DNA of 64,000 nucleotides, taken from the NCBI RefSeq assembly GCF_004360155.1, contig NZ_SAIS01000001.1:186001-250000 (forward strand), in the 5' to 3' direction. Of this stretch, positions 56,177 to 64,000 are shown piece by piece (positions within the stretch are counted from its first letter, which is position 1; the number at the start of each line of letters is the position of its first letter). The position numbers and the translations under genes are program-made. This DNA is from Paraglaciecola marina (lineage in GTDB: Bacteria; Pseudomonadota; Gammaproteobacteria; Enterobacterales; Alteromonadaceae). Below the pieces are notes generated by a model. It saw only the letters and a program-made list of their open reading frames with translations. It had not been told where the DNA came from and searched no databases.

Positions 56177-56964
56177 AAGATTTAAGAGACAGAATGGAGC
56201 AAGAGTTAAGAGAGTTATCTTTTATTGATCCTGACTTTAACCTTATCCCTTTAAATGCCGGCGCATTGAACAGGAGTTATAGATTAGAAACCGCCGAGCA
56301 GTGTTACTTTATTAAAACATTTGAGTCTGATGAAATCGCTGGTTTAGATAGACAAGTCTTATTTGATATTCAGAAGCAGCTTTATGATCATAACTTATCG
56401 GTCAGGCCAATCTATTTATCGAAATCTAATCATTTTCAAATTGATAGCTGGTCAAAAAGACAAACATTGGAACACTCAAAATTATCGGTTAATGAGACTA
56501 CGTCTTTTTTAGCCTCAGCTCTAGCCACAATACACAAAACAACAATTCACGCTCCAACTTTAGACATGCCAAAGCAGTGGCAGCATTACATTGATTTGTT
56601 GGGCTCTAATATCTCTGAGAATGATTTATTCCCATTAGATACTTATACAAAAACCTGGTATCAGGAATGCTCTAAAGGGCTAGTGTTTTGTCACAATGAT
56701 TTGGCTTTGTCCCACGTTACTTGTCACGAACCGATAAAAATTTTTGATTGGGAGTATTGCGCAAATTCATCCCCTTATTTTGATTTGGCGTCATGTATTG
56801 CTATCAATAGTCTAAATCATAACGCTGAGGAAGCTCTGTGTGTGTGTTATGCCGAACTTATGGAGCAACGAGTATCTGATGTTGTATCGCGGGTAAAAGT
56901 AATGAAACCTCTAGTAGAGTTTACAAATCGGTTATGGTACTTGGCTGCAAAATTAACCGTTTAG
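56173..56964 (+). CDS. thiamine kinase-like phosphotransferase
   Basis: A 263-residue aminoglycoside/choline-kinase-fold enzyme. The catalytic loop is LVFCHNDLALSHVTC (HND) and the metal-binding site is IKIFDWEYC (DWE). The N-terminus has LNAGALNRSYRLE as the nucleotide loop. In this operon it most likely phosphorylates incoming thiamine, trapping it inside. It overlaps pnuT by four bases. Confidence 0.85.
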   Translation: MKDLRDRMEQELRELSFIDPDFNLIPLNAGALNRSYRLETAEQCYFIKTFESDEIAGLDRQVLFDIQKQLYDHNLSVRPIYLSKSNHFQIDSWSKRQTLEHSKLSVNETTSFLASALATIHKTTIHAPTLDMPKQWQHYIDLLGSNISENDLFPLDTYTKTWYQECSKGLVFCHNDLALSHVTCHEPIKIFDWEYCANSSPYFDLASCIAINSLNHNAEEALCVCYAELMEQRVSDVVSRVKVMKPLVEFTNRLWYLAAKLTV

Positions 56965-57078
56965 TTTAAGATAGGGCTAAAATAGTGTATTAATTGTGCG
57001 GTTGATTACCAGATCATAAAGCTTAGGGTAAAATCACTTTACCTTTTACTTTGGGTCAGTATAATTCAGCCCGTCAGC

Positions 57079-57155
57079 AGGAGTGTAGTTCCAATTGGTA
57101 GAACAGCGGTCTCCAAAACCGATGGTTGGGGGTTCGAATCCCTCCACTCCTGCCA
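57079..57155 (+). tRNA. tRNA-Trp (anticodon CCA)
   Basis: A 77-base tRNA with acceptor AGGAGTG/CACTCCT, anticodon loop CTCCAAA (CCA), T-loop TTCGAATC and encoded CCA. The D-loop has one base more than the E. coli tRNA. Confidence 0.96.
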
Positions 57156-57211
57156 ACTTAAACTCGTCAATATAGTGACAATCAAACCTCTATTCATGAT
57201 ATTGTTTTACG

Positions 57212-57715
57212 ATGACAAGCTCTATCCAACCATCTATAAGCCCATACCAAAATGCGATTTTAACAGAAATGGAAATCTCAAATTGGGCACTATCTGTTTC
57301 TAATAAAACTGAAGCTCCTACTGTGAATGAACCCAAAGAGCTAGAGCCATTAACCTCTGAGCTTAAGTCATCGATTTCAAAAGTAGATGCATTAGCAAAG
57401 TTAAAGCAGTTAAAAAGTAGTTCATCTCAATTAAAAGAAACAACCGCAGTTTTAACTACTTTTAGCCAAGATGAAACTTCTAGTCCTTTATTTATCGATG
57501 TATTGCGTGCGCTAGAGATAACAATTGATAAAGTTCAGCACATTGAATCGGGGCAACAAAATGAATTTAGAGGCTATCCTATTGCTTTGCTTAAAGGCGA
57601 AGAGGTAAGTTTCAAAAACAAGCAATTATTAATACCAAGTTTAGATTTATTAGATAATCCAAACCTGAAGAAACACCTTTGGAGTATACTCCAAGTTACC
57701 AAAGACAATTCCTAA
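57212..57715 (+). CDS. holD: DNA polymerase III psi subunit HolD
   Basis: Clamp-loader accessory subunit that binds SSB through chi. The 167 residues show weak but ordered resemblance to E. coli HolD: an N-terminal AILTEMEISNWAL, PLFIDVLRALEITIDKV, and LLIPSLDLLDNPNLKKHLWSIL near the end. A Ser/Thr/Lys-rich insert (about 33-85) makes it longer than the 137-residue E. coli protein. rimI follows directly, as in E. coli. Confidence 0.8.
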   Translation: MTSSIQPSISPYQNAILTEMEISNWALSVSNKTEAPTVNEPKELEPLTSELKSSISKVDALAKLKQLKSSSSQLKETTAVLTTFSQDETSSPLFIDVLRALEITIDKVQHIESGQQNEFRGYPIALLKGEEVSFKNKQLLIPSLDLLDNPNLKKHLWSILQVTKDNS

Positions 57716-57732
57716 TCACTTATCACAATTCT

Positions 57733-58185
57733 ATGGATCTCACTTTTAACTCTGTCATTCCTCATTTTAATCAAGAGTGTTTTGACTTACACCAACTAGG
57801 TCAGTTTAGCCCTTGGTCTAAACGAATATTTGAAGATTGTCTAACTCATCCTTATTTTGCAAATTGTTTATTAGCTAATAATGAATTAGTTGGATACTAC
57901 ATCGGCATGTCAGTGTTAGATGAAGTAACTCTTATGGATATAGTAATCAACAAGGAATTTCAAGGAGAAGGCTATGGTAAAAAGCTACTTGAGCATTTTA
58001 TTGATGAATGTAATGACAAAAAAGCCGTGCAGCTTTGGTTAGAGGTAAGAGAGTCTAATGAGGTTGCTATTCATTTATATGAACAACAAGGATTTGTACT
58101 TATAGAGCAGCGTAAAAACTATTACCCTACAGCCAATGGTAAAGAAGACGCATTAATTATGGGGTTATATATAGGTGGTTTTTAA
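57733..58185 (+). CDS. rimI: ribosomal protein S18 alanine N-acetyltransferase RimI
   Basis: GNAT enzyme acetylating the N-terminus of S18. ATG 57733 gives a 150-residue protein of family length; longer in-frame starts lie inside holD. The acetyl-CoA loop is INKEFQGEGYGKKLLEHFIDEC, followed by WLEVRESNEVAIHLYEQQGF and NYYPTANGKEDALIM, nearly the RimI signature. It lies 17 bases after holD. Confidence 0.94.
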   Translation: MDLTFNSVIPHFNQECFDLHQLGQFSPWSKRIFEDCLTHPYFANCLLANNELVGYYIGMSVLDEVTLMDIVINKEFQGEGYGKKLLEHFIDECNDKKAVQLWLEVRESNEVAIHLYEQQGFVLIEQRKNYYPTANGKEDALIMGLYIGGF

Positions 58186-58191
58186 AGGGAA

Positions 58192-58205
58192 GGGGCTAAA
58201 GCCCC
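58192..58205. terminator. weak convergent terminator hairpin after rimI
   Basis: GGGGCT-AA-AGCCCC, six bases after the rimI stop, followed by GTTCTCTTTATTT. The T-tract is interrupted, so it may be weak. It lies between convergent rimI and the HTH gene. Confidence 0.5.
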
Positions 58206-58212
58206 GTTCTCT

Positions 58213-58467
58213 TTATTTACGTGCGGCTGTCACATTTAGGCTATCCGTTTGGCCTTCACTTTCAATTGCCATTTTCACAAATTTTGAAGAGTTGTAATTA
58301 CAGCCAACACACATAGCGATAAATTGATTCATGCTAGGTGCGCCAATGTTTTTTTCCCAATTTTCGTAAGTTTTACGCGTCTTGACTTTAGCAAGCTCAG
58401 CCATTTTTACAGTTGTTAAGCCAGCGTCTTGACGCATTGCTCTAAGATCTGCACCGTTAATATACAT
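58213..58467 (-). CDS. small helix-turn-helix protein
   Basis: An 84-residue putative DNA-binding protein. ATG 58467 follows GGAGAAATTAAAT. The N-terminal half (INGADLRAMRQDAGLTTVKMAELAKVKTRKTYENWEKNIGAPSMNQFI) has Xre/phage-regulator style helices, though degenerate. The C-terminal part has CVGCNYN. A TGTGGA-N6-TCCACA palindrome lies about 100 bases upstream. It resembles small regulators of mobile elements, but no phage or transposon genes are nearby. Confidence 0.7.
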   Translation of the reverse strand: MYINGADLRAMRQDAGLTTVKMAELAKVKTRKTYENWEKNIGAPSMNQFIAMCVGCNYNSSKFVKMAIESEGQTDSLNVTAARK

Positions 58468-58562
58468 ATTTAATTTCTCCAATTTTATGAAACTACAGCA
58501 ATGCTATTGTTGAAGTAAATGAGCCTTGCTTTCTCTGTCGCTTGGAAGTGTATAAAAAGAAA

Positions 58563-58580
58563 TGTGGATTTGGTTCCACA
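58563..58580. promoter_or_regulatory. operator-like palindrome upstream of the HTH gene
   Basis: TGTGGA-TTTGGT-TCCACA, a perfect 6-bp inverted repeat with a 6-base centre, 96 bases before the minus-strand HTH start. Its geometry suits a dimeric HTH regulator, perhaps the product of that gene. Confidence 0.45.
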
Positions 58581-58738
58581 AGGTGAAATAATTGCACTTT
58601 TTTAGGTAAGTTTATGATTCGTTGAGTATTCTTATGAAAAATAAAGGTTCGCCCTAATATGGGCGAAAACCATTATGATTTATTTTGAAGCTTGTTCCTC
58701 TAATTGCCTATGCCATGTAAGTAGACAATGGAACTTCA

Positions 58739-59097
58739 CGGCTTGATTAGGCTAACATTGGCGGAATCTGGCGGCTTGATTGGGCTAGCATTGGCGGGAT
58801 CTGACGGCTTGATTGGGCTATCATTGGCGGGATCTGGCGGCTTGATTGGGCCAGCATTGGCGGGATCTGGCGGCTTGATTGGGCTAACATTGGTGGAATC
58901 TGACGGCTAGATTGGGCTAGCATTGGCGGGATCTGACGGCTTGATTGGGCTAACATTGGCGGGATCTGACGGCTTGATTGGGCTAGCATTGGCGGGATCT
59001 GACGGCTTGATTGGGCTATCATTGGCGGGATCTGGCGGCTTGATTGGGCTAGCATTGGCGGGATCTGACGGCTTGATTGGGCCAACATTGGCGGCAT
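58739..59097. repeat. 33-bp tandem repeat array (about 10.5 units)
   Basis: Head-to-tail 33-bp units beginning CGGCTTGATTGGGCTAGC on the plus strand, differing by one to three bases per unit. The unit length keeps the minus-strand frame open, encoding the 11-residue peptide PPM(L/I)AQSSRQI. High unit identity points to recent expansion. Confidence 0.97.
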
Positions 59098-59226
59098 CTG
59101 ACTGTCTGATTGAGTGGGAATTAGTGACGTTGTTTGGCTTGTTTTAATAGAATTAGTACTCGCAAGAGCCAAACCAACTATAGTTGTGCTAATTAAAGTA
59201 GAAATTAAAAGGTTTTTTAAATCCAT
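58747..59226 (-). CDS. exported protein of perfect 11-residue repeats
   Basis: A 159-residue protein with a signal peptide (MDLKNLLISTLISTTIVGLALA, cleavage after ALA), a short Ser/Thr spacer, then ten copies of SSRQIPP alternating with eleven M(L/I)AQ segments. The only variation is Leu/Ile at one position. ATG 59226 is eight bases after a GAGG; an ATG at 59232 is too close to it. The stop at 58747-58749 is TAA where every other repeat has CAA (Gln). Beyond it the frame runs on for twelve codons to a TAG at 58708. I do not recognise the protein; one Arg per repeat could allow release of identical 11-mers. Confidence 0.6.
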   Translation of the reverse strand: MDLKNLLISTLISTTIVGLALASTNSIKTSQTTSLIPTQSDSQMPPMLAQSSRQIPPMLAQSSRQIPPMIAQSSRQIPPMLAQSSRQIPPMLAQSSRQIPPMLAQSSRQIPPMLAQSSRQIPPMLAQSSRQIPPMIAQSSRQIPPMLAQSSRQIPPMLA

Positions 59227-59232
59227 GATCAT

Positions 59233-59282
59233 ATCCTCATATGTTTAATTTATTATGTAGCGAAAACTACATACATGAGGAT
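59233..59282 (-). promoter_or_regulatory. leader inverted repeats covering the ribosome site of the repeat-protein gene
   Basis: Two nested inverted repeats: ATCCTCAT (59233-59240) with ATGAGGAT (59275-59282), and ATGTAG (59255-59260) with CTACAT (59267-59272). On the minus-strand RNA the outer arm contains the GAGG ribosome site of the gene starting at 59226, so the fold would block translation. Confidence 0.55.
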
Positions 59283-59311
59283 TATGCTTGTTTTAAATCA
59301 AAAGGTCAGTC

Positions 59312-60037
59312 CTAAGCCTTGAGCATTTTAGGAATAATTAATTTATAGCTTTCGTGAAATATTATAAATATCGAATATGTAGAGATAGCTTGCATTAAAT
59401 AAGGGTATAAATTGTAAACAAATAAGATGTCATTGAGACCAAAAAACTTGCGTAAAAAATATTCACATACATTTGCCGTCTGAACAAACACAGCTAATGC
59501 ATTCAATTTATATATTTGCCAATCTAGGTTTATTGATTTAGCTTTATTAGGATAGTAAATACCCGTATAACTGACTCTAAGAAAAATTAAATGCCTAGTT
59601 AGTAAATTAATCGTCAATACAACTAAGTACCAATGCAGTGCGGCAATACTTCCGGTTTTAATAAAAAGGTAAGCCTCTGTTGCAACAGTGAAAAGTAAAC
59701 TAACAATAAGAAATTTAGATATGTTGTCATGTCTAAATTTGAAACAAGCGAAAATGATTATTGAATAAAAAAATATTGCTGCGGTTAATGGTGATAAAAG
59801 GTCACCGTTATTAAACGTAAACCAAGCTGTCTCAGATAGTATCTGATGGATTGCTATTATTGAAATGACGCCCAGAACATTAATGTTTTTTCTACAAACG
59901 ATGGATGTGAATACTAGTATTCCAAAATATAGCAAGTCAAATATTTTAGCATCACCAAAAGTCAATATTCCAAGGGCGACAAAAAGCCCTCCGAAGAGTG
60001 CTGTGATTATTTTGGGGAGGTAGGCGCGTATTAACAT
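59312..60037 (-). CDS. polytopic membrane protein of unknown function
   Basis: A 241-residue integral membrane protein with six to seven hydrophobic spans (for example IITALFGGLFVALGILTF, LLYFGILVFTSIV, FLIVSLLFTVATEAYLFI, WYLVVLTINLL, AISTYSIFIIF) and a polar loop at about 155-175. No family motif is recognised. It starts 20 bases after the upstream Xre gene on the same strand, so the two are probably co-transcribed. Confidence 0.7.
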   Translation of the reverse strand: MLIRAYLPKIITALFGGLFVALGILTFGDAKIFDLLYFGILVFTSIVCRKNINVLGVISIIAIHQILSETAWFTFNNGDLLSPLTAAIFFYSIIIFACFKFRHDNISKFLIVSLLFTVATEAYLFIKTGSIAALHWYLVVLTINLLTRHLIFLRVSYTGIYYPNKAKSINLDWQIYKLNALAVFVQTANVCEYFLRKFFGLNDILFVYNLYPYLMQAISTYSIFIIFHESYKLIIPKMLKA

Positions 60038-60057
60038 TGGCCTAGGTTAAGATAAGT

Positions 60058-60324
60058 TTAGCTTAAGTTAAAGCCGAAATAATCCATAACGGTAGAGAAA
60101 AAAGATTCACGAGTTTGTTCTGAAGCTGTTTGACGACAAGTAGACCACCATTTACTGATAACACTTACGCCAATACTTTCCATAGTCTCAGGCTTTTCAT
60201 TCTCAATTGCAGACACTGTTTCTCGGCTAATGCCAATGCGACTTGCTAATTCCTCTTGAGTGAACCCTGCTTCTTTTCGCAAAGACTTCAATTGAGCACC
60301 GCTAAACATTTTTCTACGGGACAT
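60058..60324 (-). CDS. Xre-family transcriptional regulator
   Basis: An 88-residue regulator with a classical Cro/CI helix-turn-helix: AQLKSLRKEAGFTQEELASRIGISRETVSAIENEKPETM (residues 10-48). The short C-terminal tail is unassigned. It is the first gene of the minus-strand island between rimI and prfC and is divergent from prfC. Confidence 0.85.
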   Translation of the reverse strand: MSRRKMFSGAQLKSLRKEAGFTQEELASRIGISRETVSAIENEKPETMESIGVSVISKWWSTCRQTASEQTRESFFSTVMDYFGFNLS

Positions 60325-60559
60325 GTCGTTAAATTTCCTAAAAAGTGATTTGGCAAAAAACTTACCTAGACGACTATAAAGTAAACTTTAGTATGAGTAA
60401 ATTAAAAATTTATAACAAATATCTCGCGATACTATGGTTGTTAGATATAAATATCTTTAGATACTGTGAAAGTTATCGCTGGATCAGGACTTTTTACCTT
60501 AAGTCATATACAATGCGCGGCCAAAATCATTAGTCATTCGTTTAGCAAAGAGTATTTTC

Positions 60560-62137
60560 ATGTCTTTTCAACAAGAAGTTGATAAACGCCGCACATTCGC
60601 GATTATCTCTCACCCAGATGCCGGTAAAACCACCATTACAGAAAAAGTTCTTTTGTTCGGTAATGCCTTACAAAAAGCAGGGACCGTAAAAGGTAAAAAA
60701 TCAGGCCAGCATGCCAAATCTGACTGGATGGAAATGGAAAAAGAGCGTGGAATTTCTGTTACCACCTCGGTAATGCAGTTTCCATATCAAGACCATCTCG
60801 TTAATTTACTTGATACACCTGGCCATGAGGATTTCTCAGAAGATACTTACCGTACCTTAACGGCAGTTGATTCATGCTTGATGGTAATTGATGCAGCGAA
60901 AGGGGTTGAAGCTCGTACTATAAAATTAATGGACGTGACTCGTTTGCGAGATACGCCAATTATTACGTTTATGAACAAGCTTGATAGGGATACTCGAGAC
61001 CCTATTGACTTATTAGACGAAGTAGAAAATGTACTTAATATCAAGTGTTCACCTATTACTTGGCCTATCGGAATGGGGAAAGAGTTTAAAGGTGTTTATC
61101 ATTTATTAAGAGATGAAACTATTCTGTATCAAACCGGAATGGGCCATACCATTCAAGATGTGCGAATTGTTAAAGGGTTAGACAACCCAGAGCTAGACGA
61201 AGCTATTGGCAGTTATGCCGAAGAATTGCGAGAAATGTTAGAGCTTGTTCAAGGCGCTTCACATGAATTTAATCATGAAGAGTTTTTAGCTGGAGAGTTA
61301 ACACCTGTTTTTTTTGGAACCGCAATGGGGAACTTCGGTGTAGACCACATGTTAGATGGCTTGATTCAGTGGGCGCCTTTGCCTCAAGGTCGCGAAACTA
61401 ACGAACGTAAAGTCGAATCTAACGAAAAGAAATTTAGCGGTTTTGTATTTAAAATTCAAGCCAACATGGATCCTAAGCATAGAGATAGAATCGCATTTTG
61501 TCGTATTGTGTCAGGCAAATATGAGAAAGGCATGAAAATGCACCATAGCCGCATTGGTAAAGATGTACGTATTTCAGATGCTTTGACATTTTTAGCAGGT
61601 GATAGGGAGTTACTCGAAGAAGCCTATGCGGGTGATATTATTGGTTTGCATAATCATGGTTCAATTCAGATTGGTGATACCTTTACCGCGGGTGAAAAAT
61701 TTCGTTTCGCAGGCATTCCTAATTTCGCACCAGAACTATTTAAGCGTATCAGGTTAAGAGATCCTTTAAAGCAAAAACAACTTCAAAAAGGCCTGATTCA
61801 ATTGTCTGAAGAGGGGGCTGTTCAGGTATTTAGGCCTCTACAAAACAATGATCTTATTGTTGGTGCAGTTGGGGTGTTGCAGTTTGATGTTGTAGTTGCA
61901 CGTTTGAAAGGTGAATATAACGTTGATGCCATGTATGAGCATGTAAATGTTTATACCGCGCAATGGGTTACCGCACCAGATGCCAGAACTTTAGATGAGT
62001 TTAGACGTAAAGCTGAAGCTAATTTAGCCTTAGATGGCGGTGATAACTTGACTTATATCGCCCCCACCAGAGTCAACTTGTCATTGGCCCAAGAAAGGTA
62101 CCCCGACATTAAATTCCACACGACCAGAGAGCACTAG
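60560..62137 (+). CDS. prfC: peptide chain release factor 3
   Basis: GTPase that removes RF1/RF2 from the ribosome after termination. The 525 residues have G1 ([18 protein letters not shown]), switch I ([11 protein letters not shown]), G3 ([16 protein letters not shown]) and G4 (NKLDRD), then the translation-factor beta barrel and C-terminal domain ending [10 protein letters not shown]. It is full length and closely followed by argS. Confidence 0.97.
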   Translation: MSFQQEVDKRRTFAIISHPDAGKTTITEKVLLFGNALQKAGTVKGKKSGQHAKSDWMEMEKERGISVTTSVMQFPYQDHLVNLLDTPGHEDFSEDTYRTLTAVDSCLMVIDAAKGVEARTIKLMDVTRLRDTPIITFMNKLDRDTRDPIDLLDEVENVLNIKCSPITWPIGMGKEFKGVYHLLRDETILYQTGMGHTIQDVRIVKGLDNPELDEAIGSYAEELREMLELVQGASHEFNHEEFLAGELTPVFFGTAMGNFGVDHMLDGLIQWAPLPQGRETNERKVESNEKKFSGFVFKIQANMDPKHRDRIAFCRIVSGKYEKGMKMHHSRIGKDVRISDALTFLAGDRELLEEAYAGDIIGLHNHGSIQIGDTFTAGEKFRFAGIPNFAPELFKRIRLRDPLKQKQLQKGLIQLSEEGAVQVFRPLQNNDLIVGAVGVLQFDVVVARLKGEYNVDAMYEHVNVYTAQWVTAPDARTLDEFRRKAEANLALDGGDNLTYIAPTRVNLSLAQERYPDIKFHTTREH

Positions 62138-62165
62138 GCCTCGAGTTTTTGAGAAAAAATTTAAA

Positions 62166-63902
62166 ATGAATTTACATACTTTTTTATTAGAAAAATTTAA
62201 AACCGCACTTACTGCTATTGGTGCGCCAGAGGGGACTGCTGCTCCATTGAGTCGAAGTACCCGTGCTGGTTTTGGTCATTATCAATTTAATGGTGCAATG
62301 GGTTTGTCTAAGGTTTTAAAGCAAAACCCTCGTGAAATTGCACAAAAAATTGTTGAAGCCGTTGATTTAGAAGCAGAAGTTGAAAAACTGGAGATTGCAG
62401 GACCTGGGTTTATTAATATTCATCTAAAGCCACTGTGGTTAGCTAAGCAGTTACAAGCTGCAAATGCAGATTCGCGCTTGGGTATTGAAACAGAGCAGCC
62501 TCAAAGTATCGTAGTAGATTATTCTGCCCCAAACCTTGCAAAAGAAATGCATGTTGGCCATTTACGCAGCACTATTATTGGTGATGCCGTCGCTAAAACG
62601 TTAGAGTTTCTAGGTCACAAAGTGATTCGCCAAAACCATATGGGTGATTGGGGAACACAGTTTGGTATGTTACTCGCCCATCTAAACGACAAGTTAGCGG
62701 CCAACGAAGTAGCAGAAACCGCATTATCCGATTTAGAAGATTTTTATCGTGCGGCTAAGGTGCGCTTTGATAATGAAGATGGCTTTGCTGACCGAGCTCG
62801 CGACTATGTCGTTAAGCTACAAGGTGGCGACCCGCAATGCATGCAGCTGTGGCAAAACTTTATTGATGTATCTATTGCTCATAGTGAAGAAGTTTACGAC
62901 AAGCTAAATGTTACCCTGAGCCGCGCTGATGTAATGGGTGAAAGCGCCTATAACGACGACCTTGCAGCCACAGTTGCAGAGTTAAAGTCCACAGGAATAG
63001 TCGTTGAAGACCAAGGTGCACAAGTTGCCTTTTTAGAAGAAATGGCAGATAAAGAAGGTGATCCGGCTGTTTATATTGTACAAAAATCTGGTGGAGGCTA
63101 TCTGTATGCTACAACTGATTTAGCCGCAATTCGTTACCGTAATGGTAAATTAAATGCTGATCGCACCTTAATATTTACCGATGCTCGTCAGGCACTGCAC
63201 TTTAAACAAACTGAGATAGTTGCCCGTAAAGCAGGATTTATTAATCCAGATCAAAGTTACGAACATTGCCCATTTGGCATGATGCTAGGTAATGATGGTA
63301 AACCATTTAAAACCCGTACTGGCGGCACAGTCAAATTAGCTGAATTGTTAACCGAAGCTATCGAACGTGCAGAAGTTTTGATCAACCAACGTGAGTCAGA
63401 TTTAACTGCTGATGAACGTAAAATCATTGCTAATAAAGTAGGAATTGGTGCCGTCAAGTATGCTGATTTAAGTAAGAATCGTACTACAGATTATATTTTT
63501 AACTGGGATTCAATGCTCAGCTTTGAAGGTAATACCGCGCCTTACTTACAGTACGCTTACACACGTGTTCAAAGTATTTTTAGAAAAGCCCATGCTGATG
63601 ATATTAATTTACAAGCTGATATTGTTTTAACTAAAAATCAGGAACAATTACTCGCTGTGAAATTAATGCAATACGTTGAAGCCATTAAACAAGTTTCAGC
63701 CGAAGCGACACCCCACGTGTTATGTACCTATATTTACGAACTAGCTAGCTTGTTTATGAGTTTTTATGAAGCTTGCCCAATTCTTAAAGAAGGAATAGAC
63801 GAGGGCACTAAAAATAGTCGTTTAATGTTAGCGCAATTAACCGCTAAAACCTTGCAGTCAGGATTAGACTTGTTAGGTATTGAAACCATGGAAAAAATGT
63901 AA
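62166..63902 (+). CDS. argS: arginyl-tRNA synthetase
   Basis: Class I synthetase charging tRNA-Arg. The 578 residues have the ArgS N-terminal domain (1-110), the HIGH-type motif [20 protein letters not shown], the degenerate KMSK region ([18 protein letters not shown]), and the C-terminal anticodon-binding DALR domain. It starts 28 bases after prfC and is followed by a terminator. Confidence 0.97.
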   Translation: MNLHTFLLEKFKTALTAIGAPEGTAAPLSRSTRAGFGHYQFNGAMGLSKVLKQNPREIAQKIVEAVDLEAEVEKLEIAGPGFINIHLKPLWLAKQLQAANADSRLGIETEQPQSIVVDYSAPNLAKEMHVGHLRSTIIGDAVAKTLEFLGHKVIRQNHMGDWGTQFGMLLAHLNDKLAANEVAETALSDLEDFYRAAKVRFDNEDGFADRARDYVVKLQGGDPQCMQLWQNFIDVSIAHSEEVYDKLNVTLSRADVMGESAYNDDLAATVAELKSTGIVVEDQGAQVAFLEEMADKEGDPAVYIVQKSGGGYLYATTDLAAIRYRNGKLNADRTLIFTDARQALHFKQTEIVARKAGFINPDQSYEHCPFGMMLGNDGKPFKTRTGGTVKLAELLTEAIERAEVLINQRESDLTADERKIIANKVGIGAVKYADLSKNRTTDYIFNWDSMLSFEGNTAPYLQYAYTRVQSIFRKAHADDINLQADIVLTKNQEQLLAVKLMQYVEAIKQVSAEATPHVLCTYIYELASLFMSFYEACPILKEGIDEGTKNSRLMLAQLTAKTLQSGLDLLGIETMEKM

Positions 63903-63937
63903 ATACACTATTTAATATTTCATAATAAATTCAAACA

Positions 63938-63966
63938 AAACGCTTCATTTATGAAGCGTTTTTTTA
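63938..63966 (+). terminator. terminator of argS
   Basis: Stem AAAACGCTTCAT / ATGAAGCGTTTT with a two-base loop and a T-tract, 35 bases after the argS stop. Confidence 0.9.
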
Positions 63967-64000
63967 TGGGTAAACTAAACAAGTAATTTAAGCGGGCTTA

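Noticed and set aside
58739-59097. CRISPR array
   Set aside because: Units are directly contiguous with no spacers, the repeat is translated, and no cas genes are present.
58728-59147. Plus-strand frames through the 33-bp repeats (Gly/Leu/Ile-rich repeats)
   Set aside because: They are a by-product of a repeat unit divisible by three. They lack a signal peptide and a ribosome site, whereas the minus-strand frame has both.
60345-60533. 62-codon frame upstream of prfC
   Set aside because: It has an AT-rich, Tyr/Ile/Lys-skewed composition with no ribosome site, and it occupies the divergent promoter region of prfC and the Xre gene.

Overview
The window looks like chromosome of a low-GC marine gammaproteobacterium of the order Alteromonadales (an Alteromonas / Paraglaciecola / Catenovulum-like lineage). 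This is judged from gene content and order only: a polar chemotaxis operon with parC-parP, oadGAB, the sap-psp-ycjXF-tyrR block, a Vibrio-type ttpC-exbB-exbD-tonB locus, and Oar-like TonB receptors. Most of the window is core genome. Accessory character is strongest at about 34.9-44.2 kb and 58.2-60.3 kb.

Layout. 1-5.6 kb: end of the chemotaxis operon (3' part of cheA, then cheB, parC, parP, cheW, a DUF2802 gene). 5.8-11.2 kb: methionine synthesis, with metA behind a MetJ operator and a methionine synthase split into two adjacent genes, followed by a DUF938 methyltransferase. 11.2-16.5 kb: a DUF482 acyltransferase-like gene, alaS, csrA, and a tRNA-Ser / tRNA-Arg / tRNA-Arg cluster. 16.6-19.9 kb: the sodium-pumping oxaloacetate decarboxylase oadGAB. 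19.9-32.3 kb: pspF-sapABCDF on the minus strand, divergent from pspABC-ycjX-ycjF-tyrR, with a sigma-54 promoter before pspA and a TyrR box before tyrR. 32.4-34.6 kb: an Lrp-type regulator divergent from leucine dehydrogenase, the 4.5S SRP RNA, and a ComFB-domain gene.

34.9-49.4 kb is the most interesting region. It holds a large TonB-dependent receptor, a SAM methyltransferase, a sulfotransferase and an Asp/Asn beta-hydroxylase-like enzyme that both end in a SEC-C zinc motif, a TPR-sulfotransferase, and a TPR-2OG-Fe(II) oxygenase. The energy-transducing operon DUF3450-ttpC-exbB-exbD-tonB-TPR follows directly. The inference offered here is a receptor- or ligand-modifying enzyme set dedicated to TonB-dependent transport.

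49.4-57.0 kb: tmcA, a thioesterase, a secreted propeller-like protein, then a thiamine-salvage operon (TPP riboswitch, TonB receptor, thiamine-binding protein, PnuT-type transporter, kinase). 57.0-64 kb: tRNA-Trp, holD, rimI, a four-gene minus-strand island, then prfC and argS. The island holds two small HTH regulators, a polytopic membrane protein, and an exported protein made almost wholly of perfect 11-residue repeats.
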